A program made the position numbers and the translations under genes. The notes under the pieces were generated by a model. The model made no database searches. It saw only the letters and a list, made by a program, of their open reading frames with translations, and was not told the DNA's origin. From Desulfospira joergensenii DSM 10085 (GTDB taxonomy: Bacteria; Desulfobacterota; Desulfobacteria; Desulfobacterales; Desulfobacteraceae), in assembly GCF_000420085.1 (NCBI RefSeq), contig NZ_ATUG01000002.1, positions 2,352,793 through 2,416,792 on the forward strand: a stretch of 64,000 nucleotides of DNA, in the 5' to 3' direction. The number at the start of each line of letters is the position of its first letter. Position 1 is the first letter of the stretch. Below are positions 8,447 to 17,178 of this stretch, in pieces.

Positions 8447-9619
8447 ATGCGTACGGTTTGTGTTTTTACTGGAACAAGAGCGGAGTATGGTCTCTTAAAA
8501 CCCCTTATGGAAGAAATACAGAAAGATCCTGATTTAGATCTTCAGTTACTTGTTAGTGCCATGCATCTTTCCCCTGAATTTGGACTTACCTATAAGATAA
8601 TTGAGTCAGATGGTTTCAAAATAGATGAAAAAGTCGAAATGCTGCTTAGTTCTGATACTTCTATTGGTATTGCCAAATCTATGGGTTTAGCAATGATTGG
8701 TTATTGCGAAGCATTGGAACGGTTGAAGCCCAATATAGTAGTAATCCTGGGGGATAGGTTTGAAAGCCTGGCCATGGCCCAAGCGTGTATGATCAGTCGT
8801 GTTCCCATTTCACATCTTCATGGTGGAGAGGCGACTTACGGGGTTATTGATGAGCCGATCCGCCACTCAATAACCAAAATGAGCCATATCCATTTTACAA
8901 GTTGTGATGAGTATCGAAGGCGGGTCATCCAGCTTGGCGAGCATCCAAGCAGAGTATTCAATGTTGGGGCTATTGGTATTGAAAATATCAAAAGGCTTCC
9001 ACTGATGGGGAAACAGGAGTTAGAGGAGGACATCGGTTTTTGTTTTGGGGGTTATGGCCTTTTGGTCTGCTTTCATCCAGTCACATTGGAAGATGCCAGC
9101 GCTGAGAAGCAGTTTGCAAATTTACTTGCTGCTTTGCATCAGTTTACATCAGAGTCAAGCCATCCAATAAAAACTATTTTCACTAAATCCAACGCTGATA
9201 CAGACGGCAGAATTATTAATGATCTTATCGACTTATATACTGACGAAAACCCGAAGAATTCCATTTCATTTAAATCCCTTGGGCAACTAAGATATCTAAG
9301 CGCAATGAAGCATGCAATCGCGGTTGTTGGGAATTCCTCCAGTGGAATCATTGAAGCCCCAAGTTTACTGACCCCGACAATAAATATTGGCGACAGGCAA
9401 AAGGGAAGGATTCAGGCGAAAAGTGTCATTAACTGCGACCCTACGCCATCGTCTATTCAGAAGGCTTTAAAAAAGGCTATTTCGTCTGAATTTAGGGGAG
9501 CTTTGGCCGGCACGACAAACCCTTACGAAAAAGAGGATACATGCAGGAAGATAGCAAGCCGTTTAAAAACAACTGATTTAAAGCATATAGTCAAGAAAAC
9601 GTTTTATGACCTGAATTAA
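8447..9619 (+). CDS. legG: LegG-like hydrolysing NDP-HexNAc 2-epimerase (NeuC family)
   Basis: A 390-residue GT-B-fold enzyme with the family motifs TGTRAEYGLL near the N-terminus, LGDRFE and LHGGEATYG in the middle and VGNSSSGIIEAP near residue 300. These enzymes remove the nucleotide and invert C2 at once, here giving the diacetamido-6-deoxy-mannose that LegI uses. A 93-bp gap separates it from legI, in which I see no gene. It completes the LegB-C-H-G-I chain; only the CMP-activation step is left for a later gene. Confidence 0.87.
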   Translation: MRTVCVFTGTRAEYGLLKPLMEEIQKDPDLDLQLLVSAMHLSPEFGLTYKIIESDGFKIDEKVEMLLSSDTSIGIAKSMGLAMIGYCEALERLKPNIVVILGDRFESLAMAQACMISRVPISHLHGGEATYGVIDEPIRHSITKMSHIHFTSCDEYRRRVIQLGEHPSRVFNVGAIGIENIKRLPLMGKQELEEDIGFCFGGYGLLVCFHPVTLEDASAEKQFANLLAALHQFTSESSHPIKTIFTKSNADTDGRIINDLIDLYTDENPKNSISFKSLGQLRYLSAMKHAIAVVGNSSSGIIEAPSLLTPTINIGDRQKGRIQAKSVINCDPTPSSIQKALKKAISSEFRGALAGTTNPYEKEDTCRKIASRLKTTDLKHIVKKTFYDLN

Positions 9620-9647
9620 ATTCTTTAAAGTTGATGAAAACAAGAAC

Positions 9648-10706
9648 ATGAAAAATATTACGATCCAATCAAAGACAACTGTCAAAGAGGCCATGGAGGT
9701 CTTAAACAAAACAGCAGAAAAGGTTCTTCTTGTTGTTGATCAGGATAAAAAGCTGATCGGATCTTTGACTGACGGAGATATCAGGCGTCATATATTAAAG
9801 AACAAACAACTGACAGATAGTATTGAAACGGTCTACAATCCTGATCCTTATTTTATTTTTCAAAAAGATTTTGACAAAGACAATCTAAGGAAAATTTTAA
9901 CAGACCATAAGATTGATCTGATCCCCATTCTTAATAATGAAAGAGTTGTTATTGATTATATTACCTGGGAAAAAGCTTTCGGCAATCTTTTGGGCGGGGC
10001 AGGAAACAAAATTAGCGCTCCGGTAGTGATTATGGCCGGAGGAAAAGGCACTCGGCTTGAACCCTTTACCAAAGTTCTGCCCAAACCACTTATCCCAGTT
10101 GGCGATAAACCTGTTATTGATCACATCATTGAACGGTTTCGTGCGTTTGGAGCCAATCAATTTTTTTTTACGATTAACTATATGGCAAAAATAATGCGAG
10201 CCTATTTTGAAGAGAAAGAATATGATTATAAAATAGACTTTGCTCAAGAGAAAGAGTTCAGAGGTACTGCCGGAAGTTTAAAGTTACTTCAAGGTAAACT
10301 GGAACAATCTTTTTTTGTTTCCAATTGCGATATCATTATCGAAGCTGATTATTCTGATATTTACCGCTTTCATATAAAGAATGAATACGACATCACTTTG
10401 GTTGCAGCAACAAAACAATACAATATCCCATACGGCGTCTGTGAACTGAATGGATCCGGCAGTTTAAAGCGAATAAGAGAAAAACCTGAATATAATTTTT
10501 TGGTGAATACAGGCTTGTATGTCCTGAATCCTGATATTTTATCATTTATACCGGACCATGGTATTTTTCATATAACGCATTTAATGGAGAGTCTCCATGA
10601 TAATGGTGGTTCGATAGGTGTGTACCCTGTCAGCGACAGTTCATGGATAGATGTCGGTCAATGGTCGGAATATCGCAAAGCCATAAAAATAATTGAAAGC
10701 CTCTAA
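9648..10706 (+). CDS. ptmE: PtmE-like CBS-domain sugar-phosphate guanylyltransferase
   Basis: A 352-residue fusion. Residues about 1-115 are a pair of CBS domains (TVKEAMEVLNKTAEKVLLVV, DGDIRRHIL). Residues about 125-350 are a nucleotidyltransferase with the MAGGKGTRLEPFTKVLPKPL signature. PtmE from Campylobacter has this layout and makes GDP-glucosamine/GDP-GlcNAc, the GDP-linked start of the legionaminic-acid pathway. Its presence supports a GDP-sugar route rather than the UDP-linked route used for sialic acid. A roughly 90-bp gap follows, with a small palindrome (ATCAAATCGTTTTGAT, near 10715) but no clear terminator. Confidence 0.82.
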   Translation: MKNITIQSKTTVKEAMEVLNKTAEKVLLVVDQDKKLIGSLTDGDIRRHILKNKQLTDSIETVYNPDPYFIFQKDFDKDNLRKILTDHKIDLIPILNNERVVIDYITWEKAFGNLLGGAGNKISAPVVIMAGGKGTRLEPFTKVLPKPLIPVGDKPVIDHIIERFRAFGANQFFFTINYMAKIMRAYFEEKEYDYKIDFAQEKEFRGTAGSLKLLQGKLEQSFFVSNCDIIIEADYSDIYRFHIKNEYDITLVAATKQYNIPYGVCELNGSGSLKRIREKPEYNFLVNTGLYVLNPDILSFIPDHGIFHITHLMESLHDNGGSIGVYPVSDSSWIDVGQWSEYRKAIKIIESL

Positions 10707-10796
10707 TGGTTTAGATCAAATCGTTTTGATTAAGTGAGATAGTGATAATGACATATCCTCTAAAAAATGGACCGTTGAAATACTAAGGGGTTTTCA

Positions 10797-11810
10797 ATGA
10801 ACTTGATTGCAGAAACAGCGTGGCATCACCAAGGAAATTTCAGTTTTATGAAAAAATTGGTATCAGAAATAGGAGCCAAAGCCTGTGCAGATATCATAAA
10901 ACTTCATATTACCTTAGAATTATCTGAATATATGGATGCCGATCATCCGGCATATAGCACGTTGAAGGAATGGATGTTTACAAGAAAAGAATGGCGCGAA
11001 CTTATAAATTTAATTCTTTCCGGCAGTAAAGATCTGATGTTTCTTTTTAATGATACCCATTCAATTGAATTCGGAATGCAGTTTAACCCCGGCCATGTTG
11101 AAATACATTCTACTTGTCTAAACGACATGAATCTTTTGAATTGTTTAAAGCAAAATATTTCCAGAGAGACCAAGGTTATATTGGGTGCGGGCGGCTCTTC
11201 CCTTGAAGAGATTGAAAATGCCATCTATGCAATGGATCATCATAATATAGTTTTAATGTTTGGCTTCCAAAATTTCCCAACAAAATATAAAGACATCAAT
11301 TTCAGTAAAATGAGAAAAGTTATGAAATTGTTTCCGGAATTCCAGTTTGGCTATGCTGATCATACGGCTTGGGACGAACCGGACAATATATTGATAACCT
11401 TATTCGGTGCTGCATTGGGTATGGATTACATAGAAAAGCACGTTACGACAGCATACGGTGAGGAGCGAGTCGACTGGTCTGCTGCAGTCAGTGTTGATAT
11501 GTTTAATGAAATCAAAGAGAAGCTTGATCTTCTATCTGCTTGTGACGGAAATGGTTTATTGAAAATGAATCAAGGAGAAAAAGACTACTCTGTTTACGGT
11601 CCAATGAAAAAAGCTGCTGTTGCAAACACGGATATATCAGCCGGACAGAAGATTAATAAGAATATGTATTCGTTCAAACGGACAAAGCAGGTTTCAGACT
11701 TATCTCAGACAGATGTCCTTGAAAATATGGGGAAAATGGTTCAGATCAGCTTGAAAAAGGGGCAAGTCTTGTTGAAAGAGCATTTTGCTAAGGAAGATAA
11801 GGAAGGTTAG
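10797..11810 (+). CDS. Divergent NeuB/SpsE-like synthase with SAF domain
   Basis: A 337-residue protein that follows the NeuB pattern at low similarity. IAETAWHHQGN replaces IAEAGVNHNGS, GYADHTAWDEP matches the GYSDHT site, and MDYIEKHVT matches the EKHFT motif. A SAF-like domain ends the protein (KKAAVANTDISAGQKINKN). It is clearly different from LegI at 7322, so the locus has two members of the family. It pairs with the SpsF-like gene that follows; the stop and next ATG are one base apart. Its substrate is unknown. It may make a second 2-keto sugar acid or modify the legionaminic-acid route. Confidence 0.7.
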   Translation: MNLIAETAWHHQGNFSFMKKLVSEIGAKACADIIKLHITLELSEYMDADHPAYSTLKEWMFTRKEWRELINLILSGSKDLMFLFNDTHSIEFGMQFNPGHVEIHSTCLNDMNLLNCLKQNISRETKVILGAGGSSLEEIENAIYAMDHHNIVLMFGFQNFPTKYKDINFSKMRKVMKLFPEFQFGYADHTAWDEPDNILITLFGAALGMDYIEKHVTTAYGEERVDWSAAVSVDMFNEIKEKLDLLSACDGNGLLKMNQGEKDYSVYGPMKKAAVANTDISAGQKINKNMYSFKRTKQVSDLSQTDVLENMGKMVQISLKKGQVLLKEHFAKEDKEG

Positions 11811-11811
11811 A

Positions 11812-12615
11812 ATGAAAACAGGTTTTCTAATAACAGCACGATTGAAATCGACCAGACTTAAATTGAAACTATTATTGCCCTTGAATGGCAAAACAGTAAT
11901 AGAGCGGGTAATAGAGCGGGCAAAATCAGTTTCAGGGATTGATGAAATTGTGCTTTGTACGTCTAAAGAGAGCCAGGATCTGCCTCTTGTAAGAATTGCT
12001 GCCGATCAGGATATTTACTATTTTAACGGCCATCCAGACGATGTGTTAATGAGATTGCATGATGCTGCTATATTTTATCATATGGATTATTTTATCGGCA
12101 TTACAGCAGATAATCCATTGTTTTCAATTTATTACGCCAACATCCTTTGCGATATGGTTAAACAGGACCCTTCAATTGATTTTGCTGTTACAACCGGCCT
12201 GCCGGTTGGGATGAACATCTATGCCATCAAGACAAAGGCCTTACAAGTTATTTGTAAAGTTAAGCAGGAGATTGATACCGAGATCTGGGGCAGTTTGATT
12301 AATAGACCGGAAATTTTTAATGTGGTTGAGTACCCGGTAAAAAAAGAAGATGCGATTCCGGTGGAACGCGTTACTTTGGATGAACCCCTAGATTTCATGT
12401 TTTTTAAAAAAATTTATAATAGTTATCCACCGGATTATGTGATCGAAGAACCGGACTTGCAGAATCTGCTTATTGGACAGCCTGATATGAAGGATATAAA
12501 TTCATGCGTGGTTCAAGCAAGTCTTACAGAAGAAAAACGGATCCAGATTGACGACTTTTTCAAAAGCCATCATGACCATATTTTAAAGGTAAAGAATCAA
12601 ATTTATTCAGTCTAA
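11812..12615 (+). CDS. SpsF/NeuA-like cytidylyltransferase
   Basis: About 267 residues. The N-terminus FLITARLKSTRLKLKLL resembles the nucleotide-binding loop of SpsF/KdsB-type cytidylyltransferases, with ITADNPLFS in the position of the metal-binding TGDCP/ADNP motif and VTLDEPLDF near residue 190. NeuA/LegF-type enzymes normally begin IIPARGGSKG, which is not present. It is the only candidate in the window for making a CMP-activated sugar acid, so it may supply CMP-legionaminate or activate the product of the preceding NeuB-like enzyme. The ATG at 11812 is preferred because an AAGGAAGG sequence precedes it and it follows the previous stop by one base. Confidence 0.7.
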   Translation: MKTGFLITARLKSTRLKLKLLLPLNGKTVIERVIERAKSVSGIDEIVLCTSKESQDLPLVRIAADQDIYYFNGHPDDVLMRLHDAAIFYHMDYFIGITADNPLFSIYYANILCDMVKQDPSIDFAVTTGLPVGMNIYAIKTKALQVICKVKQEIDTEIWGSLINRPEIFNVVEYPVKKEDAIPVERVTLDEPLDFMFFKKIYNSYPPDYVIEEPDLQNLLIGQPDMKDINSCVVQASLTEEKRIQIDDFFKSHHDHILKVKNQIYSV

Positions 12616-12650
12616 TTGAGTTATGAATAGAATTTACATCAGAGGCCGGT

Positions 12651-13055
12651 TTGTCAGAGTTTAAACCTCATATTGAAGTAAAAATCAGTTCTGAAAGATC
12701 GTTTGGTCTTGTCTTAGCAGCTGTTTTTGGTCTCATCGGTTTAGATCCGACCCTGGACGGAAACAGTGTACGCTTGTGGGCTTTGCTCACAGCACTGTTT
12801 TTTGTTGTGGCAGCTTTGTATACGCCAAAAGCATTGTCAGTACCAAATAAAATATGGCATAATATTGGTATGAGGCTCGGTTTTATATTTTCTCCTGTTG
12901 CTATGGCACTCATTTATTTTATCGCCGTTATGCCGACGGGTTTTATCCTTAAGTTTTTTAAACCTGATTTTTCGTCAAAAGGAAATAATCTAAAGAATGG
13001 TTCATATTGGGTTGAACGGAATTCCACTGATTGTTCAATGAAAGATCAATTTTGA
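12651..13055 (+). CDS. SxtJ-family membrane protein
   Basis: A 134-residue protein with three hydrophobic helices (about residues 18-32, 41-57 and 75-98). The conserved pattern of the SxtJ family is visible: an RSFGLV start to helix 1, then VPNKIWHNIG before helix 3. These small proteins, named after the saxitoxin cluster, regularly precede a tiny DUF5989 protein and a NodU-type carbamoyltransferase, exactly as here. Their role is not established; they may anchor or assist the carbamoyltransferase at the membrane. The start is a TTG. Confidence 0.75.
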   Translation: MSEFKPHIEVKISSERSFGLVLAAVFGLIGLDPTLDGNSVRLWALLTALFFVVAALYTPKALSVPNKIWHNIGMRLGFIFSPVAMALIYFIAVMPTGFILKFFKPDFSSKGNNLKNGSYWVERNSTDCSMKDQF

Positions 13056-13068
13056 GGAGGGGGGCGTA

Positions 13069-13218
13069 TTGTCTTTTGTAAAAGAATTTTGGAAATTTTT
13101 AAGGGTTAGGAAAAAAATTTGGCTCCTTCCCATATTGTTGATTATGTTTCTTTTTGGTGGGATTGTCTTTTTGACCCAAGGTTCAGCCGTAGCCCCATTT
13201 ATTTATACTTTATTCTAA
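13069..13218 (+). CDS. DUF5989-family small membrane protein (SxtK-like)
   Basis: A 49-codon gene, too short for most ORF cut-offs. It starts with TTG at 13069, directly behind a strong GAGGAGGGGG ribosome-binding site, and ends with TAA at 13216-13218, three bases before the carbamoyltransferase start. The protein has a charged N-terminus (FVKEFWKFLRVRKKIW), one membrane helix (about 18-36) and a C-terminus GSAVAPFIYTLF, which is the hallmark of DUF5989. Function unknown; it always seems to travel with SxtJ and a carbamoyltransferase. Confidence 0.8.
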   Translation: MSFVKEFWKFLRVRKKIWLLPILLIMFLFGGIVFLTQGSAVAPFIYTLF

Positions 13219-13221
13219 TAA

Positions 13222-15054
13222 GTGACCGCGATTTTAGGAATATCGGCGTTTTATCATGATAGTGCTTCTGCACTTATCGTTGATGGAGAAATTATTGCAG
13301 CCGCACAAGAAGAACGTTTTACGCGGCGAAAACACGACTCTAGCTATCCGAAAAATGCGATTAATTATGTGTTGGCAGAAGGGCGTTTAACTCTCGATCA
13401 AGTGGAATATGCAGTATTTTACGATAAACCATTTCTCAAGTTCGAGCGGTTGCTGGAAACCTATGTAAGAAACGTGCCAAATGGTATCAATTCATTTTGT
13501 AGAGCCATGCCTATCTGGCTTCGAGAGAAGCTTTTTCTAAAACCGATACTTTTAAAAGAGCTAAAGAGTCTTGCTAAGGGATTTGTGCCGGGACAATTAT
13601 TCTTCAGTGAGCATCATTTTAGTCATGCTGCAAGTGCATTTTATCCGTCCCCTTTTGAAGAAGCAGTGGTTTTGACTATTGATGGGGTTGGTGAATGGGC
13701 GACCACTTCGGTAGGAATCGGCAGAGGCAATCATCTTGAGATTGTTAAGGAGATACGTTTTCCGCACTCAATCGGATTACTTTATTCGTCATTCACATAT
13801 TATACAGGTTTCAGGGTTAATAGTGGCGAATATAAGCTTATGGGTTTAGCTCCTTATGGCGAACCCAAATATAAGAATCTGATATTTGAAAAGCTTGTCG
13901 ACTTAAAAGCAGATGGTTCCTATTGTTTGGATCAGTCATATTTCAACTATGCTACCGGACTGACAATGACCAATGAAAAATTTGAAGAATTGTTCGGTCA
14001 ACCCGTTAGAAAGCCCGAATCAGAATTAAGTCAGTTCCATATGGATATTGCGGCTTCAATACAGGCCGCAACTGAAGACATAGTGATGACCATGACTACA
14101 GCGCTTTCAAAAGAATATGATATACCTAATTTATGCATGGCTGGGGGAGTGGCTCTCAATTGTGTAGTGAATGGTAAAATATTGAAGGCGAAGTCCTTTA
14201 AAGATTTATGGATACAACCAGCTGCTGGAGATGCTGGAGGCGCTATCGGCTCTGCTTTAGGTCTATGGTATAGTGAACTGAATAAACCTCGTGCAATAAA
14301 TCCTGTTGATTCAATGAAGGGTGCTTATTTGGGACCAGCTTTCAATCAAAAATCTATTGAACAGGATTTAATTGGTTGCGGTGCAAGGTTCGAAACGGTT
14401 TCTTACCAAGATTTGTTAGAACAAACTGCCCAAGCGCTTTCAGAAGGGAAAGCGGTTGGGTGGTTTCAAGGACGTATGGAATTCGGCCCCAGGGCATTAG
14501 GGAACCGTTCAATTCTGGGGAATCCTAAATCTGAAACTATGCAAAAAACCTTAAACCTTAAGATAAAATATCGTGAAAGTTTTCGTCCGTTTGCGCCTTC
14601 TGTACTCAGGGAAGATTTATCCGATTGGTTTGAATTGAATTATGACAGTCCTTATATGTTATTGGTTGATGAGGTTAAGCGGAATAAGCAGTACCAACTG
14701 ACAATGGAAGAAACCTCCTTGTTTGGTATCGAAAAACTAAATACCAAACGGTCAGAAATACCTGCTGTCACCCATGTGGATTACTCAGCGCGTATCCAGA
14801 CAGTGCACAAAAAAACGAATCCAATGTATTTCGACTTAATATGCAAATTCAGAGAAAAAACGGGCTGCCCTGTTCTGGTGAATACTTCTTTTAATGTACG
14901 TGGAGAACCAATCGTGTGTGACCCTGAGGATGCTTTTCGATGCTTCATGGGAACTGAAATCGATATGCTGGTTATCGGGAATTGCATCCTAAAAAAGGAT
15001 GAGCAGGAACAGGCTTTGATTTCAAACTATAATGATAAATATACATTAGATTAG
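13222..15054 (+). CDS. Carbamoyltransferase (NodU/CmcH/SxtI family)
   Basis: A 610-residue enzyme starting with GTG. The N-terminal YgjD/Kae1-like domain begins ILGISAFYHDSASALI and holds the metal-binding HHFSHAASAFYPS region and the DGVGEW nucleotide site. The C-terminal domain contains GWFQGRMEFGPRALGNRSIL and FNVRGEPIV, both typical of this family. It transfers a carbamoyl group from carbamoyl phosphate to a hydroxyl, here most probably on a sugar of the polymer. The SxtJ and DUF5989 genes upstream and the SGNH protein downstream form a recurring cassette. Confidence 0.92.
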   Translation: MTAILGISAFYHDSASALIVDGEIIAAAQEERFTRRKHDSSYPKNAINYVLAEGRLTLDQVEYAVFYDKPFLKFERLLETYVRNVPNGINSFCRAMPIWLREKLFLKPILLKELKSLAKGFVPGQLFFSEHHFSHAASAFYPSPFEEAVVLTIDGVGEWATTSVGIGRGNHLEIVKEIRFPHSIGLLYSSFTYYTGFRVNSGEYKLMGLAPYGEPKYKNLIFEKLVDLKADGSYCLDQSYFNYATGLTMTNEKFEELFGQPVRKPESELSQFHMDIAASIQAATEDIVMTMTTALSKEYDIPNLCMAGGVALNCVVNGKILKAKSFKDLWIQPAAGDAGGAIGSALGLWYSELNKPRAINPVDSMKGAYLGPAFNQKSIEQDLIGCGARFETVSYQDLLEQTAQALSEGKAVGWFQGRMEFGPRALGNRSILGNPKSETMQKTLNLKIKYRESFRPFAPSVLREDLSDWFELNYDSPYMLLVDEVKRNKQYQLTMEETSLFGIEKLNTKRSEIPAVTHVDYSARIQTVHKKTNPMYFDLICKFREKTGCPVLVNTSFNVRGEPIVCDPEDAFRCFMGTEIDMLVIGNCILKKDEQEQALISNYNDKYTLD

Positions 15055-15083
15055 TTTTTATATGCTTTTAAAAGCATTGGGAT

Positions 15084-16202
15084 ATGAATAGTTTTTCAAA
15101 GTTAGATATTAAGACCAAATTTTGTGTTGTTATCTTTATGAGTGTAATCTTCATCACAGTTGTTGAACTGTTACATCTTTTTTATATGTTTTTAGTTCCA
15201 AAGGACAATTTTACGGGTATTATACACTACAATAATTACACTCATCATGATTATCTGCCCAATGCATTATTTACAAATTATGCAACTGGTGAGGATAATT
15301 ATCCTCCTGCCGTCGTTTCTATCAATTCGATCGGAATTAGAGGGCCGGAATTAAAACAAAAAAAGAGTTACAGGGTCATTTTCCTTGGAGACTCTTTTAT
15401 ACAAGCCGATGAAGTTCAATTTGAAGACACTTTCAGTGAAAAATTGAATGAATATTTTGGTAGCAGGGTAGAGTTTATTTCACATGGAATAAGCAGTTGG
15501 TCTCCAATAGTTGAATTTTCCTGGCTGTATCATAAAGGAATTTCCCTCAAACCTGATGAGGTAAATATTTTTTTGTGTATTAATGATTTTTGGGGTGATG
15601 AGAAATATGGCAGACAAGCTGTGTTTTATGGTGAGATTCCAATCTGTTATAAATCGAAAAATCAAAAGGTGTCTATCTTTAATCATTTGAAAAGTAAGTT
15701 GTTAATTACCTCGGTTTTAAAAAAGGCGGAAAAATTATTTAAAGCCGAGAAAACAGGTAAAAAATCCTTTCTTAAAGATGTAATTCAGCCTTATTGTGAG
15801 AATGACAAAAATGATTGGCCCTTAAATCGCAAGAATTATTATGAGAGAACGCTTCAGATCGTATCCCAAATAAATGATTTTCTGGCGTCAAAAAACATTC
15901 AATTAAATGTTTTTTTAACGCCTATGGGATATGCATGGAAAGATGAAATCCAAGGCATTCGCGGTTTACCTAATTATAAAGGATTGGGTGATAGAATGAT
16001 CAGCCAAAATCGACTTGAAAATTATATGCTAGATGATTTTAAGAAACTGGGAGTGAAATTTTATAAACTAGAATCTTTTTTCAGCGAAGCAAAGAAGATG
16101 AATCAAGGGGTTAAGTTGTTTAATTCAGCAGATGGACATTGGAATAAAAACGGGCATGAAGTCCTGGTCCGTTATTTTACAACTTTTTACGAGGGCCGCT
16201 AA
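15084..16202 (+). CDS. SGNH/GDSL-like hydrolase, membrane-anchored
   Basis: A 372-residue protein with an N-terminal membrane helix (about residues 13-35) and an extracytoplasmic SGNH domain. FLGDSFIQADE (block I Ser), NDFWGD (block III Asn) and DGHWNKNGHE (block V Asp and His) are all present, so the catalytic set appears complete. Proteins of this kind act as O-acetyl esterases or acetyltransferase partners on polysaccharides. It directly follows the carbamoyltransferase, a common arrangement, and probably trims or modifies the polymer in the periplasm. The substrate is unknown. Confidence 0.75.
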   Translation: MNSFSKLDIKTKFCVVIFMSVIFITVVELLHLFYMFLVPKDNFTGIIHYNNYTHHDYLPNALFTNYATGEDNYPPAVVSINSIGIRGPELKQKKSYRVIFLGDSFIQADEVQFEDTFSEKLNEYFGSRVEFISHGISSWSPIVEFSWLYHKGISLKPDEVNIFLCINDFWGDEKYGRQAVFYGEIPICYKSKNQKVSIFNHLKSKLLITSVLKKAEKLFKAEKTGKKSFLKDVIQPYCENDKNDWPLNRKNYYERTLQIVSQINDFLASKNIQLNVFLTPMGYAWKDEIQGIRGLPNYKGLGDRMISQNRLENYMLDDFKKLGVKFYKLESFFSEAKKMNQGVKLFNSADGHWNKNGHEVLVRYFTTFYEGR

Positions 16203-16254
16203 GGCCTTAAACTTCATTGACTAAACGATCTCTCTAAATTGGAGATTTACAAAT

Positions 16255-17178
16255 ATGGCTATTATATCAACTGCTAGAAGCGTATTGAAATACGCGCCTT
16301 TTTTACGGAAATTTGTTGCCCATAAAGTTATCCCGTCGGGTTTATTTGACAGATTGATATTGAATTACGGTATTTCAGATAAATGGAAACAGCGGGTGAA
16401 ACTTGTATGTGAGGCCCCTGATAATGAGTTCATCGATAGAGTTCCCAATGCCGGTTTGATTCAAAAGGGAAAACAGATTATGCACAACGGGTTGCGGATC
16501 AATGCAGGAAGTTACTATGGATTTGAAGAAGCCATTTTAATGCATGCGAACCGAGGTGTTCATGAGCCCCAGGAGGAAAGGGTTTTTCAAGCGGTTCTTC
16601 AGGAAATGGCGCCGGGAAGTGTTATGGTAGAATTGGGTGCATTTTGGAGCTTTTATTCCATGTGGTTCAATAAAAATGTTACCAATGCCAGAAACTTTAT
16701 GCTTGAGCCGGATGAGTTTAACCTGGAAAGTGGAAAGAATAATTTCAAACTGAACAGCATGTGTGGCGAATTCAGACATTGCGGTATAGGTGAGGAAAGT
16801 GGTGTTATGCCTAATGGTGTGCCCACTGTATGTATAGATGATTTTGTTCGTAAAGAGGGAATTGACCATATCCATCTGTTGCACGCTGATATACAAGGAT
16901 ATGAATTGGATATGTTGAGAGGGGCTAAGAATTTGTTTAATTCAAAATCGGTTGATTGGGTCTTTATTTCAACACATGGTGAGGAGTTGCATTCAAATTG
17001 TTTAATTGAACTGAGAAAATTTGATTATCTGATCGTTGCTGGTGTCCGCCCTTTAGAATCGTATTCTGTGGATGGTATAATCGTGGCTAAAAGAAATAGA
17101 ATAGGCGGCATTGATAGAATGAACCTTTCATTAAGAAAAGGGGCAAATTTAACAGAAGCTGGAGACTCAAAATTATGA
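16255..17178 (+). CDS. FkbM-family methyltransferase
   Basis: A 307-residue SAM-dependent methyltransferase of the FkbM type. The SAM site is VMVELGAFWSFYSMWF, followed by an EPD motif that binds the ribose, and the CIDDFVRKEGIDHIHLLHADIQGYELDMLRGA block that defines the family (an Asp-x-x-Gly motif with the acidic residue). It probably O-methylates a sugar hydroxyl. It overlaps the next gene by 4 bp (ATGA). This is the first of three FkbM-like genes in the locus. Confidence 0.82.
   Translation: MAIISTARSVLKYAPFLRKFVAHKVIPSGLFDRLILNYGISDKWKQRVKLVCEAPDNEFIDRVPNAGLIQKGKQIMHNGLRINAGSYYGFEEAILMHANRGVHEPQEERVFQAVLQEMAPGSVMVELGAFWSFYSMWFNKNVTNARNFMLEPDEFNLESGKNNFKLNSMCGEFRHCGIGEESGVMPNGVPTVCIDDFVRKEGIDHIHLLHADIQGYELDMLRGAKNLFNSKSVDWVFISTHGEELHSNCLIELRKFDYLIVAGVRPLESYSVDGIIVAKRNRIGGIDRMNLSLRKGANLTEAGDSKL

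Noticed and set aside
8350..8532. 60-codon frame between legI and legG
   Set aside because: It runs into legG in another frame, has no ribosome-binding site and no known motif.
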